A DNA stretch of 64,000 nt from NCBI GenBank assembly GCA_963971225.1, contig OZ020267.1:108339892-108403891 (forward strand), written 5' to 3'. The DNA is from Melieria omissa (taxonomy: Eukaryota > Arthropoda > Insecta > Diptera > Ulidiidae). This document shows positions 35,148 to 47,664 of the stretch, in pieces. The first letter of the stretch is position 1. Every line of letters starts with the position of its first letter. Below the pieces are notes generated by a model. The model was not told the DNA's origin. It did no database searches and saw only the letters and a program-made list of their open reading frames with translations. The translations under genes were made by a program, and so were the position numbers.

Positions 35148-37680
35148 CACCTTCACTACCATCTGGTATTTACTTCCTTGTATGCTATTAGTCTGTGTCT
35201 TAATTTCTAAAGCTACAACTATTTCGAAGAGTTAAAGGTCAAAGCGTTATTAATACTTTGGTACTTTGTTAGTATACCATTTGAAATAACCTTCATCAAC
35301 TCGGTATGTACATTATCTACATTTCTTTTCTCTACTCAATTGTTACGTTCTTTGTCTGCAGCATAGCTGCCACAGTGGGCCTACAATGCTTAATGACAGC
35401 CAAATTGAAAACAATTAATTATGCACACTGCAAATGTGCACTAACATCAATGTTACAGCTTCGTCCATTTACGACCACACACACACACACAAACCACACA
35501 CATACAAAGTGTGAAGGCCAAGATTTCAATATACTTACAGATGAAAGTGCCGCACACAGTAGGCTGTTAGTTGCGTTGGCCGAAAGTCACAATAGTGATT
35601 TAGCAAAGTGCAAGTTGGAATGAATCTAAGGCAGCGAGAGAGCGTGAAAAATTAACCACAAATGTTTGTGGGTTTGTTTTTGTATGTATGACAATGGTAT
35701 AAATTTCAGCGCTGACTGACCGCATGCACATTAACAAAACTACAACCAACAACAACTATGTCAATTACAATAAAAGCGTGTGCAGGCAAACTGACCAAAC
35801 TACAACGACAACCGCAATTAATAATCATTCATACGCGTCTGTGCATCCTTGCAAAGGCAGCAAAATGAAAACAAAAATAAATAGTAAACAAAATCAAAAC
35901 AACAACAAAAATAACAACAATAAAAAATTGCTTTTGAGGGACATGACATTCAAGCGCGCCATTCCAGTCGACACATGCAATGCGATGCGAGTTCGGATGT
36001 GGGCGTCAGTATGTGTGTGTGTGTGTGTGTTTGTGTAATTGTCATGGTCAATGGCTTTTGGAGCAACGAGAAAGCCGCGAGTGGGGGGGACGAAAAATCA
36101 TTTTTGACTTTTTGCTATTAATAAAAGCCAAGTGACATATGCACACAGTTTCAATGCAAAACTGTATGACTGTGTGTGTGTCTGTGAACGAGAGCATATT
36201 TCATGGTGTGACGTGGAATGTTAAAAATGCCAACACAAAATGGCCGTTAATATGTGTGCAAAAAAATGCGTGCATTTGTAATTTATGCTTGACAGCACTT
36301 ATTGTTTCGGCAAATTAATCAAATTTGATTGCCACATAACAGTTGTGATGTCATAACATCATGGACAGTGTTGTATTGTGGTCTCATTTATGCGGCTGCT
36401 GAGAGAAACTGGTGCAAAGGGGAGAGAACGAGAAGGGGAGATAGTGAGAGAAGCAGACTTTATGCATCTATATACATAATTTGCCATCAAGTCGAATGGC
36501 TGTAAAGCGGTAAACATTGGCAAATTGCCTTCATTAGCATATGGGGCCCACAGTGCGTATGCGCAACATTTAGTTGAAGTTAATTTAATTAACAACAGAG
36601 GTCACAGGTTTGCCATAAATAGCAACTTTTAAAAGCAAAGTAGAGCATTATTAAGTCTCGGCTGTTGAAACTTAATGAGAAAAAAATATAGCAATTGTAA
36701 TAAATTAAAAGAAAAGTTACTTAGTTATGTTCTCAGCTATGATTTCATGCCGCACACATCAAATATTCTGTTGAGTTATTGCAAAAAACACACACACACA
36801 CACAGACGAATAGCATTTTCTTAGGCATTTCTTTTCACTGACATTGATGTCGCTGTTGTCATTGTTGGATTGCCACATTTTCGAGTACAAATCTAAAAAA
36901 AACATTCAAAATTGCTTCCTCAAGCTCATTTCAAAATTATTAACCAAACATAAAACCAAATACATCTTCCATTTTCCTTACCGTTTTTTTATTGGCTGCA
37001 CAGCAAAACGTTGTCTTAATCCATCATTCATCTTGAACACATATTGACAGCTTATGGATTTGGCTTTACAGATATTTTCGTTGACAAGAGACAATGTACT
37101 CAAAATGTCGAATACAAGAAGAATGCCGCAGTTGCTTCAACTATTCACCAACCGATTCATCTACCACAAACAACCCCCTCGAACCGTCACTCACACATAC
37201 TGAACACATACAGATTTGTGTATGTAGCATGAAACAATGTCAGCGACATGCTTGCGCCAGTAGGCTGAAAATCCTCTTGAAAAAGCGCTATTAATAAAAT
37301 CATTTGTTTTGCGGAGGTGCTGGTGACGCCATCTGTGCCCCAGAATGTCTGTAATCGGCGCTGTGTATGAGGCACTGAGGCAGCCGATTGAGGTTATGCA
37401 AAAGGCTTATAAGGCATTCAGGCAGCATGAAGTGCCGCAGCCTCAGTCTCAGCGACAGCCTCAGCATCAGCATCAGCTCAGAAATTTATTTTTAGATTTT
37501 ATTATGCACATCATACGAGTATGTATGTGTGTGTGTGTTTGTATGTGGGTGGTGCCACGTGTCAATGTGTCTATTTGTTTGTAAGCTTATCGATTGGCCT
37601 GGCATGATTCGATTTCTTTTGTGATTTAAATTAAGTGTAAAAATATAGTGGCAGAAGAAAATTTAATTTCATAGGATTTG
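35148..37680. other. Noncoding DNA with CA/GT microsatellites
   Basis: Tracts of CA at about 35476-35510, CAACAA/AACAAT runs at 35890-35930, GT at 36010-36033, and CA at 36788-36804. The frame starting ATG at 37345 (MSVIGAVYEALRQPIEVMQK) runs over CAGCCTCAG repeats and ends in a GT tract. It is not supported as a gene, although its first 30 codons are GC-richer than the surroundings. Confidence 0.4.
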
Positions 37681-37689
37681 ATTGAGAAA

Positions 37690-38175
37690 ATTATAATTGT
37701 AGAAAAATAAATATTGTATGGGCAATGTGTAGTTTTAATTGAAAGTGACAAAAATAAAATAAATAAATGTAAAATAATATAAAAACTTGTGGCAGAGAAA
37801 GTTTCTCGAAAACAATAGAAGTTCGAATCGATATAGTTGTTAGAAAGCTTCTGAGTTTATTCTACTTCTGATGCTGTAAAATAATTTAAAAGTCTTTTAA
37901 AATAAGTCAAAGAAGAAGAAGAAATATTTGTCGAAAAACAAATATTGTGTAGGCAATGTGTTGTTTTAATAGATATTTTTTAATAGCAAAACATTGCATG
38001 AAAGTGAAAAAAATAAAATAAATAAATGTAAAATAATATAAAAACTTGTAGCACATTGTTGCGGCGACATGTTGCTGCAACTCTTAGAATAAGTCAGAGA
38101 AAGTTTCTCGAAAACAGTCGAAGGTAAATTTTTGCTCGATATAGTTGTTAGAAAGCTTCTGAAGTTATTCTAAGC
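37690..38175. repeat. Tandem duplication, about 250-300-bp unit
   Basis: AAATAAATAAATGTAAAATA, GAGAAAGTTTCTCGAAAAC and GATATAGTTGTTAGAAAGCT occur in the same order in 37690-37865 and 37930-38175. The second copy is enlarged by a GC-richer insert (TTGCGGCGACATGTTGCTGC). Confidence 0.75.
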
Positions 38176-38726
38176 GGAATTTAGTATCAAACACATGTTT
38201 CACTAACACCACTTCATGATAGAAATTATGAAATTATTTCCCATAAATATGTTGCAGCAACATTGATGATTGACAAATTACATTAAAATGTATCCCAACA
38301 GAACAACTTTGAGCCCAAATTTTTTGTGCAGCTCTACATTAAAACAAAAACATTTTGTTGCCGCATCATTATAGCTAACTAAGAAATGTTTCAAACCACT
38401 TTATTAATCACTTTTCATCACCTTCAATTAAGCCACAAATTAAGCACGCACTTGTCTTCACTGCCGTTGGCAATTCGAATGCTAATGATAGTTTAATCAT
38501 TAATCAAAAAATATTTTCCCAATTTAGAGGAAACAACAACACGATGCCATTTGTGCTGTGCAAAATGCGGCCAATAGCAGCCCAACTGATTCTAATCAAT
38601 TGCCAAGTGTCTCGTGTTGCTGGTTGCTGGTTCAGGGTTGTTGCTTCGCATAGTCGACAGCACGTACACGTGCTGCAAATTTTCATTTTAGCCACATGAT
38701 AATAAATTTCTGCTGTCTGGCCGCAG
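38176..38726. other. Noncoding stretch
   Basis: AT-rich with GC rising from 38560. No gene seen apart from the candidate exon that follows. Confidence 0.4.
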
Positions 38727-38933
38727 GCACACGTGCGCCTCTACTGCCGTCGCCACGGCCCCAATGCTGAGCGGTGTGATTTTACATCGACGCCACTGAA
38801 CGAGTGCGTGCGTGCCAGCAAACGGCAGCAGTTGGTCCATCGGTTCCGGTTTTGTGCCACATATCGCATTGCTGCCGGCTCTGTTTGCACAGCGTCGAGT
38901 GATTGTGGGTTGAGGAAATTATTGGCGCTTTGA
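38727..38933 (+). other. Candidate cysteine-rich exon (uncertain)
   Basis: Directly after a pyrimidine-containing acceptor-like sequence (TGCTGTCTGGCCGCAG) a frame without an upstream ATG reads HVRLYCRRHGPNAERC and continues through FTSTPLNEC and FCATYRIAAGSVC to a TGA at 38931. It has GC-rich third positions at the start and six Cys with spacings 9, 9, 15, 10 and 5. This could be a terminal exon of an unseen plus-strand gene, or simply a GC-rich regulatory island. No family recognised and no partner exon was found. Confidence 0.2.
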
Positions 38934-39199
38934 TGTTGTGACAGGCGCTAGCAGTGATTTATTGGCATTGTGGATATTTTTGCCTTTTAAATTGTTTAGG
39001 GACTTTCGTTGGCAATGAAATTGAATAAATATGCAATGCAACAACAACAGCAAGCAATAGATTACGCATGTTTCTGGGCGAATTGTTTTTTGGTAAATTT
39101 AATAATTTGATGATGTTTAATGTGTAATGTTTGATGTAAAATGCTTGAAGAGCAATATATAGCAACAAATCCTTGTACAACAACAATTACAATTGGCTT

Positions 39200-40090
39200 T
39201 TAGATGTTTCAAAGATATTTTTTTATATTCAATATAATATTTTTGAGTAAAAGAGTTCGGTAAGTGAAATTTGATGCGATGTTTGATGACTTTTTGAAAA
39301 CTATTGGAAAGAAATTATGGCATGTAATGTTCAATATGTTTTGATGGTACATGTTTGATCAAGCATGATGGATGACACATGTTAAACTAATATTTGATCT
39401 AAAGTGTTTGATCATCAATCATCACCTTGAAGAGCAAAAGAAGCCAAAAAACTACTTGTACAACAAAAATGGCAATCGACTCTCAGTTGTTACTTAAATA
39501 GTTTTTTTTATTCAATATACGATTTTTGAGTGTTTAAAGTGTTTGATCATCAATCATCATCTTGATGAGCAGAACATGGCAAAAAACTCCTTGTACAACA
39601 AAAATGTCAATCGACTCTTAGTCGTTTCTAAAATAGTTTTTTTTATTCAATATAAGATTTTTGAGTAAAAGAGTTTAATAAATGAAATTCAATACTATGT
39701 TTGATGACATAACATACATTTACAACCAAGAAAATACTTATTGAAACCCATGTGGCGAGTTATAGCAAGCAATGTTCAATATGTTTTGGTTGTAGATGTT
39801 TGATCAAGCATGATTGATGACACATACTTAACTTACATTTTAAACAACAATGAGAATTGAATTTTATTTGTTTTAAAAACATTTTTTTATATTCAGTGTA
39901 CGATTTTTTAGTAAAAATGGTTCAAAAACTGAAATTTGATGCTATGTTTGATGACAAATGATGAATATATAACTAGGAAAATACTTATTGAAAACGTGGG
40001 AATCCAGTTATGGCACGCAATGTTCAATATGTTGTGTTTGTACATGCTTGATCAATCATGTTTGATCAATCACATTTGATTTAATATCGA
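39200..40090. repeat. Composite repeat array rich in TTTGATCA
   Basis: Phrases TTCAATATGTTTT (39330, 39775, 40023), TTTATTCAATATACGATTTTTGAG-like text (39217, 39501, 39642, 39884) and GTTTGATCAAGCATGATTGA recur at 140-445-bp spacing. The palindrome-containing word TTTGATCA appears many times in both direct and inverted arrangement. Confidence 0.75.
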
Positions 40091-40189
40091 TTTAAAGTGT
40101 CAAATAATTAATCAAATACTTAGCAAATGTTACTAAACTATTTTCGAGTTGTTTGTTTAAATATTTGATTAAATATATCATGACAATGA

Positions 40190-40730
40190 AATGTTTGATG
40201 AAACATGTTCTTTCACAAATATTTAGCAAAGCATTGTTTCAAAATAATTAATAATAAATACTCAAATTTTTTCTCAAAAACATTTAATCAAACATGTTGC
40301 CTAACCATTTTAAAACAACATTTTTTCTGCAAAATATTTAAACAAACATATCCAAAATATTTCAACAAACACTTCGTGTCAAAAGCATTTAATCAAACAT
40401 GTTGCCTGGTCATTTTCAAACAAAATTGTTGCTCCAAAATACTTCAACAAACATTTTGTCTCAAAAATATTTAATCAAACATGTTGCTTAGCCATTTTCA
40501 TACAACATTTTTTTACAAAATATTTAAACCAACATAATTAAAATTTTTTAAAAAACTTTTTGTCTCAAAAACAGTGAATCAAACATGTTGCCTAACCATT
40601 ATTAAATAATATTTTTTCTCGAAAATATTTCAACAACATTATTGATACAAAATTATTTGACAAATATTTACATGTTGCTCAAGTAATTTGATTAACCATA
40701 TTTCCCAAAAAAATATTTGATCAAACATAT
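40190..40730. repeat. Tandem array, 82-105-bp unit (AATCAAACATGTTGC)
   Basis: CATGTTGC occurs at 40293, 40398, 40480 and 40584, each preceded by AATCAAA and followed by C(T/C)(T/A)(A/G)(A/G)CCATTTT and a poly-A/T stretch. The 89-residue Phe/Cys/Lys frame at 40205-40474 is a translation of the array. Confidence 0.8.
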
Positions 40731-40734
40731 CTAA

Positions 40735-43480
40735 TCCAACGTGAAGCACCTAACTTGTCATTGTTCTTAAACGTAATTTGTATTAACATTTCATACACGT
40801 TGTTGAAAGGCCAACTTGAAAATTGCTGTGCAAACTAAAATAGCCAAATTTGAGCGTAAAATTTGTATTTCTCTTCAACAAAATCTTATGCAATTCAAAA
40901 TCCACCACTCGCAACACACAGCACTCGACTGCGTGTAAGTCTTTCCATCGAGAGTATAGCATCCCCCCGGGTCCACGTTCAACTCTTGAGCAACGCAACT
41001 AAAAGAAACTCGGCGCAGACTCAACTGAGCAGTTGTTATTGTCAGTGCGATAACGAGCATTTTTATACGCTTGAATTACTGCAAATTGTTTACACTTTCC
41101 CTCGCTCGCACCGCGACGACATCATTGCACGCCGCTGACACTGAACTACTTTCGCTGCCTTGTTAGCGTTTCGTCAGCGCCTCGCGCCTCCGTCTCCGCC
41201 CCCGCCGCGCCACCCACACCCATTTTACTACTATTTGCTGTCACCGCGTAAGCGTTTCTTCGTGCGCTGGTTGGTTGGTTGCAGCGCATTGTGAACTTGA
41301 ACTTTTCAAAAAATGCCATACGAAAAAATATAAAAATTACCAAACATAAAATTTTTCATTTTTTCACGCTGCTTTTCTACGTGTTTGCTGCAGCAAGTTT
41401 TTCCGTTTACTTTTTTCTTGTTTTTATTTTTGGTTGGCCGAGAAAATCGTGAAATTTATTTAGTTGAGCAAGGGTTTTTGATTTACTACTTGCACGCACA
41501 CACACACACACACGTACACGACCTTACGAACAAGGACTGCGAACAAGCAGCCGAACTCCCGCACACCCACACACATAAATACGACTACAAATGGAGCATG
41601 GCGTAACTTTGGCAGTTTATGTGTCATTTTATTGTGTGCTATAACTATTTGTTGTATTTGCGTTTTCATTTGCCGCTTGACCTTTCTCGCCTGAGTGAGT
41701 GTTTGTTGGATGTTTGTGGCTGTTGTTGGTGTTGGTTTTAGACAATAGGAACTGTTGTCGTTTGGTGCAAGCTGCATTTGTTGCTGCCAATTTCTCAAGT
41801 GTCTGCTCGTAGAGCGTAAAATTACGCGTCGTGCTAAAGCAGTAAATAAGAAAATGCTGTCAAGTGTTGCATCTAACTGTCGTTGATTTTTGCATGTTTT
41901 TCACTCAACTGAGATTCTGACTTACTTGCAGTTTTTTGGCATAAAGTTGCTTACTAAATGAAGAAATAGATAGTTAAAGAAAAAGTAGTTGAAATTCGAA
42001 GGCGAAGTGAAGATTAAACAGCCAATTGTTGTTTCTTAAAAATATATTTTATAAACAAATACTGAAATTGTATAGTAATATTGTCGTTGATATAGAATAT
42101 CAAATAACAATTTAACATTAAATTAATAAAAAACCAATAAGAAAAAAACAATTTTAAAAAAAATTTTAATATTCAAAAACATAAAGCAAATTATAATAAC
42201 AACTCATAAAAAAGCGCGTTTAAATTTCGTCGTCGTAATAAACAAATGCAGCTAAAAGTATGCAATAATTTTTTTACAATGGCAGCTGCTAGAAACATTT
42301 TGTGCTGCAGTTGACAGTGTTGCTTGTCATAGATTTTTAGAAAGGCCAAAATTTGCATTTATAGACAATTTTGAATATGGATTTTCAGCAAATAATCGAT
42401 TTTTTTCGTATTAAGTTCTACATTCAAAAATGTTTAAACAATATAGAAAGAATTACAATTAATTATGATTATGAATATGTTTTTTTTAGTTCATAATTTG
42501 AAAAATTCAGCTTTTATTTAGTACCTAATATTAACCCTTTCACTACTGCAGGAACACTGATGTGCCACAGCCTGTTCAGTTAACCCTGAAACTCATAATT
42601 TGTATTATAAACTCAACCAAGAATGGTTAAGGGTAAAAAATAACACCTATAAAACATTACTAAAACGAAGTTAAATTAAATAAAAATTAATTTCTAAATT
42701 AATTAATTAATTTCTAAACAAACATAAAAAAATTGTTAATGTGGAATAAAAATTTGTATGAAAAAAAATTATTTAAAAATATGGTCGATTCTACCTGACT
42801 ACCCCCTTAAATCGACTTCAAAGGTTCAACTTAAATCCATCACTTGGACTTTTGCATCAGATTTAAGCTCAAAATATGTTCATTTGAATTACTTTTTAGT
42901 AAACTTACAAATCGTATTCCTGTTCGTGATATTCTAGTGGTTTTTTGTACTTTGATTGTAGTAGAACAATTTAGTTGCTTCCACAACAAAATAAAAAAAA
43001 CAAAACCAGTGACAAACATTGGTTTTTGGTGCCAACATGATTTTTGTACTAATTATCCCTCACTGGGCTCAGACGTCTTTGCTTCAGTTGATTGTTTTTC
43101 ATTTTATTGCATCAAGCACACCAATTAGTTCGTCTAAGTATCAACGTTATGATTTTTTACTTGGATTACTGATTGCTGAAGCTTCATTGACTCTACAAAC
43201 CATATTGACCCTCCGCTTGTCAATATTGGATGTTGATGTGCTGTGAGACATGTACAACGTTAAACAATTCTCACAGCAATATTAGAAATGCTACTGCTAA
43301 GGTTGACGAATCACTTGATAGCCTCTAAAATGTGTTTGCTGGTCTCCAGTTGGGACTGTAGAGGCTATTTTTGGGGGCAGAAAATGTGCTTATGTCTCTT
43401 AAACTTAATATCTCACCAATTAAATACCTGACATCACAGTGAATCTTACAGTGTGTCTGCTTCAATCTAATCTTGGACCA
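40735..43480. promoter_or_regulatory. Noncoding DNA with a GC-rich island (possible regulatory region)
   Basis: 40900-41290 is a sharp GC-rich island (for example GCGCCTCGCGCCTCCGTCTC) in AT-rich DNA, and could be a promoter, noncoding exon or enhancer. A (CA)n tract lies at 41495-41514. The rest is AT-rich without signals. The short minus-strand Cys-containing frame at 40875-41060 was considered and not accepted. Confidence 0.3.
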
Positions 43481-43484
43481 ATTA

Positions 43485-44515
43485 TATTTATTTATTTATT
43501 TCAAAAAATAGCCTAGAATTAGTTAGCATTTCATAGAGATTAACCGAAAAGTAAGATATTAAAAAAATTAAATACTTATACTATAAGTCCTTCTAGCAAT
43601 TTCTTAAATACGTTTTTAGATACTGAAAAATCTAAAGAATTGGAGAAAAGGTTAGCCTCGGTCAAAGCTCGCACAATTGGGGCATTAAAAGAATAATTAG
43701 TCTTGCAACGTGGAATAAGAAACAGATCTTGACTTAGCAGAGTTCTCAACGGAGCTAAAATGTTTATACGCTGAAGTAGGCACGAAGCGTCAATAGCGCC
43801 ACGAATTAGATCAAAGATAAACATTATATAGAGGAAAGACCTTCTGCTATTTTAAGAGCGCAAATCAGTGAGTATGCATCGCGAGCTATAAGAGGGAGTG
43901 GGATTTAAAAAAATTTAGGGAACTAAGAGCAAACCGAAGGAAAGCCTTTTGAATGCGTTCTAAACGTTTTATGTGGCACTCATAAAAGGGTCTCCAGGGT
44001 CTCCGCATATTCTAATTTTGAGCGTACCAGGGATATGTAAAGTAGTTTTAGTGTATATGGATCAGTAAAGTCCGAACTGAAACGGCGGATAAAACCAAGC
44101 ATGGCATAAGATTTAGCAATTGTGAGGCTTAGGTGCTTGTGAAACAACAATTTTTAGTCGAAGTAGACACTTAAATCCGAAACCTCAGTAATGGCTTTGA
44201 GACGAGTATTACAGATAGAATAACAAGTAGGAATGGGAGCACGAGACTTAGAAAATGACATATGAAAAAACTTATTGATGTTTAACGATAGGCGGTTGAC
44301 ACGACACCAATCGGTGACCTTTTGAAGATCCGATTGGAGAAAAGCCGCGCCTGAGGCATTCCTGATGGAAGTGTAGATCTTTAAGTCGTCGGCATATAGT
44401 AGAAAGTTAGAATTGAATTGATATTGATGCATTCAGCATACAAAAAGAGCTGCAAAACAGTCATAAATAAGTATATGAAAGAAAGGACCTAACTGCAAGC
44501 TATGGAGCCCTTTTT
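43485..44515 (-). mobile_element. 5'-truncated non-LTR retrotransposon remnant (Jockey-like)
   Basis: The minus strand carries the 3' half of a reverse-transcriptase gene followed by about 90 bp of 3' UTR and an AAATAAATAAATA tail (plus-strand position about 43487-43500), as expected for a target-primed insertion. The 5' part is missing. Clade assignment is tentative. Confidence 0.75.
43576..44515 (-). pseudogene. Reverse transcriptase pseudogene (C-terminal part)
   Basis: From 44515 the pieces in order are LQLGPFFHILIYD (motif before the catalytic block), then FLLYADDLKIY with the catalytic YADD near 44400 (frame 44154-44432). Next come LQKVTDWCRVNRLSLNINK, the thumb-type text LLYISLVRSKLEYAE and YECHIKRLERIQKAFLRF (44030-43930), and finally IPRCKTNYSFNAPI and LDFSVSKNVFKKLLE to the stop at 43576. 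Frameshifts and stops separate the pieces, so it is inactive. Confidence 0.85.
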
Positions 44516-44784
44516 TAAAGTGCTGAAGAACTACTTTTTTCGATTGAAACGATTCAATGCCTGGACGTCTTAAGGGTTCCATTTTAAACAACGCTGAGAG
44601 AGTTGAATTCAGTTTGTGGAGAGCTTTTAGTTTGTAGCCCTTTCCACTAACTTCTTCTTAAAATAGCATCACTTTAAATGATCCTAAAGGGGTTCTTTAA
44701 GAAAACTTTCAGCCCTTACTCCTAAGAAAACAGTAAAAACATTTAAGTTGCCGCCAATTTCTCTTCAAATATAATCAATTTTAA
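44516..44784. other. Noncoding spacer
   Basis: Unique-looking DNA between the non-LTR remnant and the piggyBac remnant. It ends with the TTAA target copy at 44781-44784. Confidence 0.4.
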
Positions 44785-45942
44785 CCCTTCTGTCAATACG
44801 AAAAATTTCCACCTATTATCAATACGAAGGTACCCGGATACCTTCATACTATTTGTATGGGAAAAGTGAAAATAATAGCGCACAAATTACAAAAATTGTT
44901 GTTGACTTAAAAAATAAAGCGTTATTTATTGATAATTCAGGTTACAAATATTAAATACATATTAATAGTGCAATAATTTTAGAATTTTCGTGTTTTACGT
45001 TTTTGCTTACGTTGATCGGAGCAGATATAGCATGACTTATGGGCTTTTGGCCGGTGGTCTGAGTCTCGTTTTGTTCCTACAGATGCTTGCAGAAACCAAC
45101 ATAAGGGTGTCTGTGCTCCGCAAACTGTTTGAAAACCGTTTTTAGTGTAAAAATTGTGATAACAAGGGTATTGTTTTGTCTATTCTGAGTTTTCGGCATT
45201 AGCGGCTCACACAGGATTTCATTTTAGGAGGCGTTCTGCATACAATTTTTGACCCCAATATCATTTGAAATCAATGCGTCACCCATAATTTTTGTAGCTA
45301 GCAAATATTTGGAGAGTTTAAACCATCAATACCCCTCACTTTACCTTCGCAAGATATTCTCCGCAGCCTCTGACTTTTTTGTGGTATCTTATTTATGTAT
45401 GCTGCGAATAATATAAGCAGCCAAGGTGCAAATATTGAGTATGCCACCACTTACCATTTTTTCATACCACTTTTGATAATGAAATGGGTCAACATTTGAG
45501 CCACAACGTCAAGTGACCTTTGTACTATGCGAAAGACTTCTCCTTTCAAAGGGTAAAACATCTTGTAGTAACACGCAAGCGAAGTCGATGACTTCGATCG
45601 GATGTCCTAAATTTAACTTATATTTGAATACAACTTTGATTTTAAATTTAAAATGGGGTCGTATATGAATGAGTAATTTCATGTTGAATCTGTATTGTTT
45701 TACTGTATTTTGTATTAAGGTACCCGGGTACCTTCGTATAGAACAAAGGGGCAGTGTTCAAGAATTGGTTCTAAAAGTTATACAGAAAAAGTTTTCTTTC
45801 TATACCACTTATTGAAATAGGTAGTCAATTGTTTTTCAAAAAGAAACTAAAGATATCAGCATAGCGTTCCTTGGCCGAAAGTAGGATATTTTTACTTCAA
45901 AAATGCAAAAGGTACCCAAGTACCTTCGTATTGACAGAAGGG
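44785..45942 (-). mobile_element. piggyBac-family transposon remnant, 1158 bp
   Basis: TTAA (44781-44784 and 45943-45946) flanks perfect 18-bp inverted ends CCCTTCTGTCAATACGAA (44785-44802; inverted 45925-45942). Palindromic GGTACCCGGGTACC-type boxes occur near both ends and inside (about 44828, 45719, 45911). The interior holds the 3' end of a transposase gene on the minus strand. The copy is internally deleted. Confidence 0.9.
44985..45560 (-). pseudogene. piggyBac transposase C-terminal pseudogene
   Basis: On the minus strand, text such as FHYQKWYEKMVSGGILNICT and LAAYIIRSIHK (about 45490-45395) matches the region before the C-terminus. Near 45050-44985 HKSCYICSDQRKQKRKT has the Cys-x2-Cys and basic pattern of the C-terminal cysteine-rich domain that binds the ends. 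Stops and frameshifts are frequent and the catalytic Asp region is absent. Confidence 0.65.
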
Positions 45943-45946
45943 TTAA

Positions 45947-47660
45947 AGACCCTGAGTGAGTCTCTTTGAGTTTTTGGAAAGCTTTTAGCCTTCACACTTT
46001 CGTGGTAAGATCAAGTATCCTAAATTTTTATAGTTTTTCAGCGCTTTAGAGATCAATCGGACTTTGAGACTAAGTATATAGTTTATTCTCTGTCGCATTA
46101 CATCGAACAATTTATCCATAAAACGAACTAATAGTCAGATGTATCTGCCTTTGCAATGTGTACAACCTACATCTAGATTCGACTGTAAAGAAATATAACC
46201 TTAGATTAGTCTTATTTTGGTATTTTTAAATAATAAAGTATAATAAGGAATTCAACTGTAGAGTATATAAGTTAAAAAAAAAAATTAATAAAAAATTCAA
46301 AATGCTCTATTTGAGATAAAAGAAAACCATGTCTTTACACAATCTGAAGCAAAAATTGAAGCAATTTCGTATGAAACAAACGCTTTATACAAAATTAAAC
46401 ACTTCCACAAAGTTCTCTGATATCTAACTCGAACTGCATCCACTGCTTCAGGTCACTGTCCACACACCCACTGTGTCCGGCCCCTCTATTCATGTCTTGC
46501 AGCGCGAGTCAAGCTTCATACAAGTGCTGATAGCAGTTACGAGCCTCTTTTTTTTAGAGATATCTCTAAATGGCGTAATGTCTGTTTATTCCCCATTCAT
46601 TCTCATACGAGTATGGGCAGCCAAGTCCTTACAACTGATTAAGCGACGACATAAACTACGACTATGCCGCTTATCGCAAACCATTTCCTCCTAACGTCGC
46701 ACACAGTTTTATTACATTGGATTTGTTTTTATTTTTACACCATTTTGACATTACAGCTTCCGCCTTATAAACATCTCGAACATTCTCAAGCTCAAGAATT
46801 CTATTTTTATGGCTAACCATGTGCCACATTTTGCACATTCATATGTGGGCCAACATCAAAAAAAAAACATAATTACAAAGCAATAAAAAATTAGCAGGAA
46901 AAAGTCACGCTACTAAAAACAAGTGCGCACTGATAACCCGCTCCAACTTGCCAGCATTCAAATAGTAGCATTCTTCAATCATTGTTTGTTTGTGTGTGTG
47001 TGAGTGTGCGTGCGCCACACCACCAGCGGCCACTTGTGCCGCACATTTGCAACAATAGTTTTCATTTCATTATCAATGCAGCATTGAAGTGAGCACTCTG
47101 AACGCGTTCGCTTTGTTGTGATAACACACACACAACCACACACACGAAATATTGTACAAGCACAAAAAGGCAACAACAAAGCGTTAGCACAATATTTACA
47201 CCGCCAGAGGTAAAAGAACTTGTGGCCATTGAATTAACAGAAACTTTGCACTGGGCGCGTCATAGTCGGCCCACAGTTAAATTTGCTCAAGTTTCATAAG
47301 TTTCGTAGTTCAATGCTTTCTCGGGCAAATAACGTTCGGCGATAATTTTTGCGTATGTGTGCGGTAGGTTTCACAATTTTCAGTGGGCGAGAAAAAGTCG
47401 CACACAGAATTTGTCGGCGTTATCGTTTCATTGCAAATGAACAGCTGTGCGACAGCCAGTGGGTACAAAGTTCAGCCAATCGTTTCAGTAATAATCCCAA
47501 CAACAATTTGTTCGAAATTCAATTAAACTTATTGTGTACGCGGCGACTTGAGCGCTTAGCAAAGGGCAACAGCCGGCGATGCCAATTCGTTTCTATTTGG
47601 TTGCTCACCCCAAATGGATTTAGCAAAATTCACTGATTTTCAAGAAAGACATTATTTTAA
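45947..47660. other. Noncoding DNA with GT/CA tracts
   Basis: AT-rich to 46450; (GT)n at 46986-47010 and CA at 47125-47145. 47200-47600 is GC-richer and leader-like (CCCAACAACAATTTG). The 95-residue frame at 47349-47636 has no support. Confidence 0.4.
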
Positions 47661-47664
47661 ATTT

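Noticed and set aside
40205..40474. 89-codon Cys/Phe/Lys-rich frame resembling a repeat protein
   Set aside because: Its periodicity equals the AATCAAACATGTTGC tandem array; no start context or splice sites.
40875..41060. Minus-strand 61-codon frame with a hydrophobic start and paired Cys
   Set aside because: An overlapping frame on the same strand is equally open, no donor or acceptor is in place, and it lies in a GC-rich island where chance frames are common.
42536..42815. Possible TTAA-flanked element (TTAACCC at left, CCCCCTTAA at right)
   Set aside because: The sequences inside the two TTAA sites are not inverted copies of each other.
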